Of a stretch of 64,000 nucleotides of DNA, positions 33,074 to 42,919 are shown piece after piece (the stretch's first letter is position 1; every line of letters begins with the position of its first letter). Source of the stretch: Gliomastix tumulicola (lineage: Eukaryota > Ascomycota > Sordariomycetes > Hypocreales > Bionectriaceae). The notes under the pieces were generated by a model. That model did no database searches, was not told the origin of the DNA, and was given only the letters and a program-made list of their open reading frames with translations. The translations under genes and the position numbers were made by a program. Location of the stretch: assembly GCA_001599755.1 (NCBI GenBank), contig BCHX01000002.1:3454330-3518329 (forward strand). Reading direction: 5' to 3'.

Positions 33074-35084
33074 CTATGCCTTTTGGTTTACTTCAACCGA
33101 CACAGACTCCTTGTGGAGAGCGGAGATCTGTACCTCCTTTTCAATCTGGGCGATATCAAGCTGTGCCACTTCGGCGTCGTCTCCATCGATGATCTTTGCC
33201 AGCTCCTCAAGGGTCGGGCCTTTCGTCTCGACATACTTGAAGAAGACAAAGGCAAGTTCAAGTCCAATCCAGCACTATAGCACGTTAGCAACTCCCAAGG
33301 TCCATACCAAGGCCATGTGTGATGACTCACAGTGTAAATCAGATACAGCTTCCAGTTCGAGCCCTCGAAAGCCTCAAACGCTACCGGGTTGGCGTAGTTG
33401 TTCAGAGCCAGTGCACACTGCACGGAGAACTGAACGATGAGCAGCCCCTTTGCTCGGAGCTTGTAGGGAAGGATCTCGATGGCGTAGCCGATCAGCAGGC
33501 CGGACCATGCCATGGCGTACATGATGTTGAAGACCCAGATGAAGAAGATCATGCCGTAGTTTGCGCCTGGGCTACCCTTCTCCTCGTGGAGCGCCGCGGT
33601 CAGGGTCCAGAAGATGAAGGTGACGAACATGCCGGTGGTGGACGCGAGGAACATGGGGCGGCGTCCGACTTTATCGACGAGCAATGCCATGGACACGGAG
33701 ACGACGAGGGCCATGGATGTGAGACCAGCAGAAAGCTAAAGAAAACAAATGTTCTTAGTCATGTTGAGAAGAATTGAAAAACAGGACAGTCAAGAACTTA
33801 CACCGAGCTTCGTGGTCGAGCTGCTGATGCCGACACCCTCGTACAGGAGGTTGGCGTAGTTGGAGATGATGGCGTTTCCGGACCACTGCGAGAAGAAGCC
33901 GAGCGAGATGAGGATCACGAGGCGGTAGCGGTTGCCCGGGGTGCGGAAGAAGTCGAGGTAGCTGCTGCTCGTCCTGGCCTTGAGCTCCATCTTGAGGGTG
34001 TCGCGGACCTCGCGGAACTCGAACTGGACGGTGGGGTGGTTGCGGTCGCCGTTGCCGTGGTACTTGGCGAAGGTGTCGAGGGCCTCGTCGAATCGGTCGT
34101 GGGCGATGAGGAAGCGGGGGGACTCCGGGACCCCTTTGTGGGAGTGTTAGAAGTGATGGGGGGGTCAATACTGGAGTTATGAGAGGCTGGCACTTACACC
34201 AGATGAAGGCGAGCTGGATGACGGACGGGAATGCCTGGATGATGGCGGGGATTCGCCAGGACCAGTCGTTGCCGATGTAGTCAGTGCCGAAAGAGATCCA
34301 AGACACGGCTGAAAGAAAGAAAGACAATGGTCAGCACATATCCGTCTTAACTACACCATTTCTTCCAGGTCAACTCACTCAGTGCTCCCACATTCCAAAG
34401 GCAGTTATACACGGTTGTGAGACGCCCACGATGCTGGGGGTGGCAGAGCTCGGTCAGGAGCATGGGGGAGCAGAGCTGCGTGAGGGACACGCCGAGACCG
34501 AGCAGAACGCGGCCGACGGTGAAGAGGGCGATGCCGTTCGAGGCGCCCTGCATCGCGGCACCGGCGATCATGATGAGGGAGCCGATGACGATGGGCGGCT
34601 TCCTTCCATAGCGGTCGGCGATCCACGGTCTTGATATGTGATCTGTCAGTTGCGATTCGTCTGGTAAGAAGCGAATGATAGGCTTCTCACGTGATGGGCA
34701 GAGAGACCATCGAGGCGATGGTGTACAGCGCAACGAGGAGACCGAGGAACGAGCCGCTGGGGTAGTCGAAGTACTCCTGCCAGGTGTCGAAGTTCTGGAC
34801 GGCGTTGAAAAAGGATCTGCGGGATTCAAGTCGAGTCAGAAAGCAGCGAAATCCAGACGATAATCCTCGAGCTCAGCATCTGTAGCGAGGGAAGAAATGG
34901 CAACTGACCCATCGTAGCCGGTCGTCGCAGAGGCGATACACAGGACAAAGGCGTAGAAGTAGAGCTGCCTCAGACCCGGATCCCGGTACCAGGTGACCTG
35001 CTCGAACTTGGGAGCCTCCTCCTGAGCGCTCGCGAGCTGGTCACCCTTGGTGGTCTTGAGCTTCTGTACGATCTTGAGACCCAT
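33074..35084 (-). CDS. MFS sugar transporter (hexose/lactose permease type)
   Basis: Seven exons: 35084-34909, 34816-34691, 34629-34379, 34308-34198, 34133-33802, 33735-33331 and 33274-33074; 533 residues. All seven junctions are in frame with GT-AG sites. The protein has twelve predicted membrane segments and the sugar-porter signatures TGYDGSFFNAVQ (helix 1), DRYGRKPP (loop 2-3), a GRVLLGLG segment in helix 4, WWVPESPRFLI (after helix 6), VDKVGRRPMF (loop 8-9) and VETKGPTLEEL after helix 12. The N-terminal VTWYRDPGLRQLY is typical of fungal lactose-permease-like and hexose-transporter-like members. It should move a mono- or disaccharide with protons across the plasma membrane; the exact sugar is not readable. 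Several CreA-type (SYGGRG) motifs lie upstream. Confidence 0.93.
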
Positions 35085-36816
35085 GGCTGCTGCTGCTTGG
35101 CGGTGAGTTCCCGGACAGGCGGTATGAAGTCTCACAAAGGTGTTCCCGTAGAAGAGGAAGAAGAGTAAACAGAAGACTGTCCAAGTAGATGGGCATCACG
35201 GCTAGTTATGGGAAAGACAGTCCAAGGGTCTCGGGGTCCATGTTGTATCGCGTGTGTCGTGTGGGGGCCACGAATGCAACAAGAGCCAGAATCTGGGTAA
35301 GAGCACGAGGCATCGTGCCATCAACGACACCATCCAGGCATGTTAGTTTGAGCTTGATGTGGTAATAAGTTCTTCGATCCCATGCGCGAGGGACCTTTTG
35401 GGGGGTTGGCGGAGCCGATATAACACCGAGCCGAAGCAGTTCCCACGGTCATGATGCTACGGACAAGCCTTGCCAAAGTGACGATCCGGGGGTCCTGCAG
35501 CCAGATCCATGATCATGAGCCAAGGACAGAGACCCAAGCTGGAAGGCACTAAGACAAGGGAGCACATGGGAGGCAAGCCACAGGTTCGACCGTTGAAACG
35601 GCAACTCTCCCGTCATTCCGTCTAGTCAACGGCAGCCCCCGTCCCAGCAGGAGAGAGCAGGCTAGACATCTCGTTTACCCTCGTTCCTGAACGAGACGGC
35701 TAGCTGGCGAGGAGGGAGTGACAGTGTCTGAGTCTAGGGGAGTGATCTGCCCCAACTTCTCCGCCATTCGATCCTCCCGGGCTCTGCGTGGGGTTGCTGG
35801 ACCAGCTTGATTTTTAGCTTAGTCTCGGGACTTTTTGCTTGTGGGAGACGACCGTGAAAGGTGTGTACGACGTGTCATGTACTCATGTGAGCATGGCAAG
35901 GCAAGGCCAAGTAGCCAAGAAGACAACTTCAGCAAGGACATCACGTCGAGGTTTTGTTTCCCCCGCGCGTTCGGTTATTATTTTCGGCTACACCAGGTTT
36001 ATGGAACGTAGTATGAGGCTCGCAGGAATGGCAGAGGGTCGACGCCTCTGGCCACCAAGGGCAAGGCTAGTGCAGATCAGACACGATACGATTTTCGCAG
36101 TCCAGGTCTGAAGTTGGGCAACTGAAAGGCTAGATCAGATTTAGGGGTTGTTTCGGCAGAAAGAAAGGGTTCGTAGGATAACAAAGTGCCATAGCTTGCT
36201 CCTCCTAGAGATATCGTAGTTTGAGAAAGCGACTCGTTGAATCCTCGAAGCGCGGATAGCTCCCAGTTAGTCCAGTGGATGGTTACATGCACCTACGGCA
36301 GTGGAAATAAGGTATGCCGATGCGGTGCTTAAGCGATGCACATTCCTCTTCCAGGTTGGATCGCGTCTTTGATCCTTGTACTTCTGGCCCATGCTGTGCA
36401 GTGCGTCTTTCAAGTGAAATCTGACGCTACTGTCGTCGAGCTGGGCTATAAAGACAGAGGTCCCCAGCTTCAATTGGCGTTGGATCAAAAAAAAAATTGG
36501 AGGGACGACAGAAAGGAAAGAGATGAAGTTTGGAGTTCGCGGCCTTAGAGGCTGAGTTCTCAGCCCAAACTGGAAGCAGCCGTGCGGCATGGATCATCCC
36601 AAGTAGCTGTACCTCTGCCTGAGTGATGTCATGCCCAAACCCTGCGTAGCGATACTTGCACCGCCACAGCTCTGCGTCGAAGTCTGATCCCATGTGATTG
36701 AGAGGAAAACTCCCGTTTCAAGTCGCATCATCCCATCGTCGCATTTCCTGCGATCGCCATACCTGCAAATCACCTTTTATTTTCCGCCTCTCCTAAGAAT
36801 TCACTCCATTTTCGGG
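35085..36816. promoter_or_regulatory. Divergent intergenic region with CreA-type motifs
   Basis: A 1.7-kb region between the sugar transporter (-) and the PSI-domain gene (+). Matches to the CreA consensus SYGGRG occur at 35261-35266 (GTGGGG), 35409-35414 (GCGGAG), 35486-35491 (CCGGGG) and 35788-35793 (GTGGGG). The motif is short and expected by chance in GC-rich DNA, so regulation by carbon catabolite repression is only suggested. I see no gene here; the short frames on both strands lack features. Confidence 0.45.
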
Positions 36817-37372
36817 ATGGACAGCTCCGTCATCGATGCGTTGCGAGCCAACTTCTCCGCCTCCGAGACGGGCGACGACCATTTGAAGCGATGCTGGTCG
36901 CACCAGACTTGCCACCGCTGTCTGGACTCCAGTAACTGCAGCTGGTGTCCTTATGTGAGCTTTTTTTTTTCTGATCCAATCATTTTTCGACACGGGATTT
37001 GTGGCTAATAATGATGCGACTTCCCAGACGTGGTCCTGCGTCCCCAACAAGAACCCCATCCCGTTCCTAGCACCGCTCTACGACGAGAAGATCTGCCCGG
37101 CCAAGCAGGAGCGCTGGGAGCTGCGGACGAGGCCGCTGGGCTGCGATTGCTCGACCACGACTACAATCAGCGTCATCGTCTCCGTCGTCGGCACGCTGCT
37201 CGTCGTGGCGCTCGCCTTCCTCACCATCCTCGTCGCGATACGGATACGGAGGTACGTCGCCGACAAGGCACGCTTGAGGTCGGCAGCGTCGCAGCGGGAA
37301 GAGGAGCCTCTCCTGCGAGAGCGCGACGTTGATGACGGCGCACACGCGCGTCGGGGCCGGGAATACAGCTAG
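36817..37372 (+). CDS. Small PSI-domain single-pass membrane protein
   Basis: Two exons, 36817-36954 and 37028-37372, phase 0; 160 residues. Residues about 25-75 form a Cys-rich PSI (plexin-semaphorin-integrin) module: CWSHQTCHRCLDSSNCSWCP, then TWSCVPN and further Cys (EKICPA, LGCDC). A hydrophobic span of about 25 residues follows (SVIVSVVGTLLVVALAFLTI), then a basic and charged cytoplasmic tail with EEEPLLRERD, which includes an acidic dileucine-like element. No N-terminal signal peptide is visible at this start, so the PSI module may be exposed by a reverse signal-anchor, or an upstream exon was missed. Comparable small PSI/one-helix proteins are widespread in filamentous fungi; their role is unknown to me, and endomembrane location is only inferred. 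Confidence 0.8.
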
Positions 37373-37580
37373 TTGCGGTTTGAGCCGGACGCGATGCTGT
37401 CCTGCGTACCTATCTTCTACGACATGATCCCTCCCTGGACGTCCGATCGCTACTCGATATCAGACTACGTTGCGCGGTACGCGAGTCACGGCGAGATACC
37501 AACTCCTCCTCAAGACTGGACGCTGCCCCCCGGACGATAAAGGAAAACAAAAAGGCGAAGGAAAGACGAATCCCATTCTG

Positions 37581-37898
37581 TCACCCGGAACTGACGGGCG
37601 GGATGATGGCCACCTCGTCGCCGCTCTGTATCACTAACCCCCCGTCACTCCCACCCTCAGCGCCGCCGCCGCCGCCGCCCTCCGTTGGGAGATCTACATA
37701 TTCGAGGTTGACGGTCACGAGGCACGAGTCCAGGATCCGCGACTGGAAGCCCGGGTACATGGCCTCGAGCTGCGGGAACAGGCTGCCGAGGGCGAGCGGG
37801 CTGGGGAGCGGCTCGTGGTCTTTGCCCGTGAAGGTGCTGGCGCCGGCGAAGTACAGGACATTGAAGTGACCCTCTCGCGGCTTGGGGGCGGACGCCAT
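37581..37898 (-). CDS. cnxG: Molybdopterin synthase sulfur carrier subunit (MOCS2A/CnxG)
   Basis: A single exon of 105 residues with start context GCCATGG. It has the ubiquitin-like MoaD fold: HFNVLYFAGASTFTGKDHEP, then SLFPQLEAMYPGFQSRIL, SCLVTVNLEYVDL and the C-terminal GDEVAIIPPVSSG. The small subunit carries a C-terminal thiocarboxylate that donates sulfur to precursor Z, forming molybdopterin for nitrate reductase and other Mo-enzymes; it pairs with a large MOCS2B/CnxH subunit not found here. The C-terminus reads Ser-Gly rather than the Gly-Gly usual in this family; the terminal Gly, which is the modified residue, is present. A Gly-rich insert (six Gly encoded by a GCC-repeat on +) sits in the loop before the last strands. 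Confidence 0.88.
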   Translation of the reverse strand: MASAPKPREGHFNVLYFAGASTFTGKDHEPLPSPLALGSLFPQLEAMYPGFQSRILDSCLVTVNLEYVDLPTEGGGGGGAEGGSDGGLVIQSGDEVAIIPPVSSG

Positions 37899-38605
37899 GG
37901 TTGATTTTCCTTTTTTTTTTCTCTCCCTGTATAATGGGCGTGTAATGTGGCTTTTATCCTTTCAAAACCATAGCATGCACCCAAGTATGATCCCTTTCGC
38001 TTTCGTCGATGTTCTCGTCCAAGACTGAGGGTAGTGTGCGGTATGGTTTATCTAGGTAAAAGGCATGCAAGCTTTTGACAGTCAGCGTCCTGGTCCGATG
38101 TGAGAGTTTTGCGGGACAACAAGGTGAAAGAAGGCCATAGGGTCAGAGATCTTGGTGATCAAAATTTGGCATCAAGTGGAAGTCAGGTAATACATGCTAT
38201 TTTAAGCATCATGTAAAGGCGAGATTGTGTGATAGTGATGTAAATGCAAGTACTTACCAGGTCATCAGGTGCCACTGGTTGCAGACGGCATCATCATGTC
38301 TGCGAGAGCATTTGCAGCTGGTTGTGATGCTAATGTTGAGGGAGGAAAAAAGTTGGAGGGTCAGAATATGCTTCGAAGATTTGATGGGGCATTTCATGGG
38401 TGGAGACCTCGAGCTTCCCAGGGAAAATAGTCCAGGGTAGCTAAAACGACCTGTAGCACTGGGTCCTGGAATCTCTCGACAAAGAGTCTGGCTTCATGTG
38501 CGAGAACAGCCTTGCACTTTTAAAGCAGAAAACAACAAATGACTCTTGTAATCGATTCGACAATTCACTGGGTATCTTTCGCTGCCAACATGTGTATAGC
38601 CTGCC
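37899..38605. other. Spacer between MOCS2A and dynamitin
   Basis: About 700 bp containing the MOCS2A promoter and the 3' end of the dynamitin gene. It is more AT-rich than its neighbours. No gene recognised. Confidence 0.5.
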
Positions 38606-40055
38606 CTACTGTAGCTTGGCCATCCTCTCCTCCAGTTCCTTGACCCAGCCCTCCATGACCTGCATGTTCCCCTTGACAGCCACATCTCCCTTGCTCACCG
38701 CGCCCTCCATCTTCTCCAGCCCGGTCCTCCACTGCTTCAGCTCCGCTGCCATCTCGGCCTGCTCCCGCTCGATTCTGCCTAAGGTCTCGCTTGCAGTCGC
38801 TGCGTCGGCATGAATGACACGTAGGGATCGCAGGCGGTCCAGCAACGGTGGCAGTACAGGCGCCAGGTTCTCTATTGTCGGCAGAATGCCGTACAGAGCG
38901 TTGACCTTGGCATCCTGCTCTGACTCCTCACCCGTGGCCGGTGCGACGTGCTTCCCGAGCTCCTCTCGTAGCGTCTTGGCCTTCTCCTTTGTCTCGTTGA
39001 GCTTCTGCTGCTCTGAGGCCAAGTTCCGCACACGTCGGCTGACAGCGTCCAGGTTGGCGGTCGTGGCCTGGGAGAGCGTGGAGATCTGCTTTTCGAGGGA
39101 GTCGAGGGTGGGGAGGATGGCACGGCCCAGACCGTCGGAGCCAGCCTCGGGGATGGATGATGAGCTGATACCGAGGCCCTTCTCGACCAGCAGTAGTCTC
39201 TGCTCGAAGTCGGCGGCCTTTGCTAGGGCGTGGCTCTGTTCGTATGTCGGCGCATAGGTGATGGTGTATGTAGCATCCTTGCCCACCGTTACCCCGTCCC
39301 TGTCCCCCTTCGATCCAGCCCCTGGGCCTGGGGCCTCGGCAGGTATCCTTGAAGGCCGGGACACGCCAACCGGCTTGGACATATCATCCAGCACGCGACT
39401 CAGGGAATCAAGTGACACACCCCGAGCAGCAGCAGCATCTGTCCCTGTCGTCTCTGCCGCGGCCGCTTTCCTTTTCGTGTGCTCTTCCCTTGCCTCCTCG
39501 ACCTCGCGCTTCAATCGGGCGATCCGCCGCTCCAAGCTCTCGTCATCGTCCTCGTCTTCGTCCGAAAGGTCTCCAAGCTCCTCGGTGCCGTCCTGCAGTA
39601 TCCGCTGTCGGCGGCTGGACGCCTTGTAAGACTTGCGTTTCCCATCGACGCGATCTGAGAAGTCGACACCGGTTGAGTCCACGTTGGCGGGTAGGAAGCG
39701 GGAGCGGGCCTCATTGATGCGCAGCCTTGATCTAGAGATCGGTGCGGATTCGTCTTCAACGTCGTAGAACTCGTCGTCGGACTGTGAGCGTGCCGCAGTT
39801 GTCTAGGACCGGGAGGATACGTTAGCGAGCAGAAACGAGGGAGATAGTGCTTGCTAGGAGGCGCACCGGTACGGTAGAAATGTCGTCGGTGAGGTCGGGG
39901 GTCTCATAGATGTCTGGGGCATCGTCCTAGACCATAGTCAGTAACCATTGACCGAGGGGCGAGCGTGTATGGAGCTATGCTCGTCGCCAGCTTTGCGGTG
40001 TGGGAGGGAGGCAGACCATGTCTGGGAGCCCGGCATATTTGCGTTCGCGCGCCAT
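38606..40055 (-). CDS. dctn2: Dynactin subunit 2 (dynamitin, p50)
   Basis: Three exons: 40055-40017, 39926-39867 and 39802-38606; 431 residues. The start MARERKYAGLPDM joins to DDAPDIYETPDLTDD, a signature of the dynamitin N-terminus, then SQSDDEFYDVEDE and a SRSRLRINEARSRF segment. The remainder is long coiled coil (for example SLERRIARLKREVEEAREEH and a helix near the C-terminus), as expected for p50, which forms the shoulder of dynactin and links the Arp1 filament to p150Glued. Dynactin is the cofactor of cytoplasmic dynein and is needed for nuclear migration in hyphae. The first intron uses an atypical donor (ATG then GTCTGC); the junction is supported by frame and by the conserved PDIYETPDL sequence. 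Confidence 0.9.
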
Positions 40056-40772
40056 GGCGGGTGGCTCTGGGCTTGTCCTGCCCCCGTAATCGAATTAAAC
40101 AGTCTACAGAAGTTGGTGAGAGCTTGAGAGAGGTGAATAATATCAAAGTCGGCGGTGATGGCGGGTAGAATGTGGTTAGAAGACAGCAAGGGGTTCGCAA
40201 CAATGGATCATTTCTCAGGTCAATAGAGCAGCCCCACTCTCGAAGCTCCTCCCCCACTGACATGTCGCTGAAGGACGCTGTATTTTCAGAGCCTCCAGTG
40301 CTGCGAGACAGCCTATATTAGTGGGGTTCTCACTAATAGTTCATCTGAGGTCACCCGAATCAGTTCCGAATCAGTTCCGAATCAATTTCCAACTGATTTA
40401 AGGTTCACAACTCAGTTGAGCGCGCCTTCCCTCTTATCCGGCGCGTTCTACACACTGCACAACCGCCATTCCTTCTCAGCTTACTCATTTGACTCTATTC
40501 ACACTCTTCGGACTCGCGTGGCCGTCTTTTCTCTTTCAAAATCCGACTGAATTCGAGCGACCTCAGGATCATATCTGATTGTGCACGTGCCATGCATGGG
40601 CTTTGAACTTCTAAGCGCACGTCAGGCACTTCCTCCGCTTCACGTTACAGGTTGAGCCCGGCGTCTAGCTCAGCAATAATCCACAGACACATGGTCGCTC
40701 CGCAGAGGGTTGAAGTCTGGACATTGGGCCGCTATCGTGAGCCGTGGATCACGAAAGCCTCGTCCCTTCAAG
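40056..40772. promoter_or_regulatory. Divergent promoter region, dynamitin and rtc4
   Basis: About 700 bp between divergent genes. An 11-bp unit is repeated three times at 40357-40390. Some of the right end may be coding for rtc4, because its frame is open from about 40680. Confidence 0.5.
40357..40390. repeat. Three tandem copies of an 11-bp unit (GAATCAGTTCC)
   Basis: Two perfect 11-bp units and a third diverged 12-bp unit lie about 300 bp upstream of dynamitin and 390 bp upstream of rtc4. Confidence 0.9.
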
Positions 40773-42584
40773 ATGCGCCGCTCAGACTTCCCCCGAGGAG
40801 GGCACCTCCTCAAACAAATAAATGGCAGAAGAACAGAAGCAATAGAAGATCCCCCTATCAGCTCTGGGGATGATAGCTCGCAGTCGGCCCGCGGAAAGCG
40901 CAAGTTGAGAGGCAGGGATCTCATAGACATCGAAGGATCAGATGACGACGACTCCGATGACATGGCCAACATCTCAATGGAGCGCACCACCTTTGAGAAA
41001 GCAGACAAGTCTGAGAAGCCGAGTCTGAGGAAGGGAAGGAATGCCACCTCCGCGTCTTCATCGTCACGGAGAAAGGACACCGACAGTTCAAAACCAAAGC
41101 GCCGGAAGCTCAGCAGTGACGAAGACGATGATGAGCGGGCGAATGGCAAGGAAAACAAGAAGGAGGAGAGCCGAACAAAAGAGAAGAACGACGACAAGAG
41201 GGGTTCAAAGGATGCCACTTCCTCCGCTCTCTCCAAAAGACCGAAGTCTCCGCCGTCTTCCTCCTTTAAGGTCTTCGGAAGCCAGGACAGCGTGTTCAAC
41301 GACAAGCGGCACAAGAAACCAACCTTGACCTACCGAAGCAGCCAGGAGAAAAGATCCGGCAAGGCCACATTCAAAAAGGTGCCGCCGGTTCCGTCACCTA
41401 AGAAGCGTAAGTCTAAGGACCACGCCGTGGAAGATCAGCAGAGGAGCTCCCCCTACTCACACCCAGGCACAGAATCCAATGGCAAGGGAGCGGAGTTTAT
41501 ATCTTTTCCCAGTGAAGATAAGCTCTCGTCGCCGGGGAAGAAACCGACAAAATTCAAATTTATCGAAGACCCGGAGCCGTCAAATACGGATTCACCCTCC
41601 GCTACCACGTTCAAGACGTTTTCCGAAAACGATGAGCCTTCCCAGACTCCATCGCAGGGTTCTTCTCAGACGACGCGCGTCATGCCGAAGAAATCGGCCC
41701 AATTTGGTGCTAGATTTGGCGGCGGCGGCGGCGGCGGTGGTGGTGGTGGTGGTGGTGATGGTGATGGAAAGACACTGCTAAAGCCGAAGAAAAAGAAGAA
41801 GACAAAGGCACAGCTCAGGCGCGAGAAGGAGGAGGAGGAGGACAGGATGCCGAAGGCAGTGTTCAAGACCTACGACTTCCATGATACCGAGTTTGCTGGC
41901 GAGGATGCAGAACTCAGCGAAGTATTCAGTGACCTCGAGGACCCGTCAGAAGAAAAGGCAGACAAAGGCGACGGCGACGTTCCAGACGATAACGAAGATT
42001 TGCCCAAACCTGTGGCAGTGTGTCCTTGGTGTGGAGAGGAAGTCGACGACCAGCTGCTAAAGGACTTCTCGAAAGGCCAGCGCATGAACGTCAGACTACA
42101 GACCAAGTTCTGCCGGACGCACAAGAAACACACTGCCCTAGAGACGTGGCGCGAAAAGGGATGGCCAGAGATCGACTGGGATGGCATGCCTACCCGCATT
42201 GAGTCACACTACGACTCCCTCCTCAAAATTGTCGACGGTCACGATTCCCACTACCGGAAGCTGCTCGCCGACAAGATCGAAGCCGGAGAGGACCGATCCC
42301 TGAAGAAGGAAGGGGACTTCACGCCAGGCTACTACGGCCCCAGAGGTCTCCAGCTCATGGGCGAGCGCCTCGTCCATCGATTCCAGAAATTGCTCAAGCA
42401 GAGGGCTATCAAGGACCGCGTCATAAGTGGACGAGGTCCGGCCATTTTCATCCAGGCTGTCTTGGTGGCTGAGCTGGCCGTGTACCTGATCATGGACGAC
42501 ATGCCACACTTGGACTATGAAGAGGCTCGAGAGGTGATGGAGGAGAGCAAAGCAATTGGTGAGATTGTGAATGGGGACCCGTAA
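40773..42584 (+). CDS. rtc4: RTC4-like protein (restriction of telomere capping 4)
   Basis: The first in-frame ATG is 40773 and gives 603 residues. The frame is open upstream to about 40680 without an ATG, so an upstream exon joined at an AG such as the one ending at 40705 is possible. The first 400 residues are Ser/Lys/Asp-rich and disordered, with many nuclear-signal-like KRRK patches. A poly-Gly run of about a dozen residues (41719-41756, GGC then GGT codons) lies ahead of a Lys-rich patch. The C-terminal 190 residues form the RTC4-like domain: CPWCGEEVDDQLLKDFSKGQ, FCRTHKKH, GWPEIDWDGMPTRIESHY, GDFTPGYYGPRGLQLMGERL and then a helical end. The two Cys pairs with His suggest a zinc site. 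In yeast, RTC4 was found through genetic effects on telomere capping; the biochemical role is not established. Confidence 0.87.
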   Translation: MRRSDFPRGGHLLKQINGRRTEAIEDPPISSGDDSSQSARGKRKLRGRDLIDIEGSDDDDSDDMANISMERTTFEKADKSEKPSLRKGRNATSASSSSRRKDTDSSKPKRRKLSSDEDDDERANGKENKKEESRTKEKNDDKRGSKDATSSALSKRPKSPPSSSFKVFGSQDSVFNDKRHKKPTLTYRSSQEKRSGKATFKKVPPVPSPKKRKSKDHAVEDQQRSSPYSHPGTESNGKGAEFISFPSEDKLSSPGKKPTKFKFIEDPEPSNTDSPSATTFKTFSENDEPSQTPSQGSSQTTRVMPKKSAQFGARFGGGGGGGGGGGGGDGDGKTLLKPKKKKKTKAQLRREKEEEEDRMPKAVFKTYDFHDTEFAGEDAELSEVFSDLEDPSEEKADKGDGDVPDDNEDLPKPVAVCPWCGEEVDDQLLKDFSKGQRMNVRLQTKFCRTHKKHTALETWREKGWPEIDWDGMPTRIESHYDSLLKIVDGHDSHYRKLLADKIEAGEDRSLKKEGDFTPGYYGPRGLQLMGERLVHRFQKLLKQRAIKDRVISGRGPAIFIQAVLVAELAVYLIMDDMPHLDYEEAREVMEESKAIGEIVNGDP

Positions 42585-42919
42585 GGGCAGAGGGTATAGC
42601 GTTGCATTTTATTGTCACAAACGGAGGGGCACAGCACTGTATGTGCTTCTGAGTCTCGCCAAAAGGCGAAATTGGGTCCACGGCCATGATTTAATGAGGT
42701 ATTTGCCAGACAACTGGTTGGACGATCTGCTCGCGATATGCGTGCTTGGTATGTATATGGTCAGGAGATTCGCAGAGTCATCTTATAGCGAGATTCCAAA
42801 ACAGCGTCTGACCATCCGTCTCTTCATTTTTCTACTCTATCTCATGCGTTGATCTATCGTGCGTGTCGAGACAAAATGAAAATTGCCTTCATCGCGTTCT
42901 ACTCGTGAATGAACATCCG
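42585..42919. other. Convergent spacer, rtc4 and alpha-glucosidase 3' ends
   Basis: A 335-bp region between two stop codons. It is AT-richer than coding sequence; nothing further is recognised. Confidence 0.5.

Noticed and set aside
37394..37540. A 48-codon ORF (+) right after the PSI-domain gene, beginning MLSCVPIFYDMIPPW
   Set aside because: It reads protein-like and could be a missed terminal exon, but I found no donor-acceptor pair that links it to the PSI gene and no family resemblance.
40652..40873. ORF starting MSPASSSAIIHRH overlapping the rtc4 start
   Set aside because: It is in a different frame from RTC4 and could be joined only by an intron too short (about 36 nt) for this genome.
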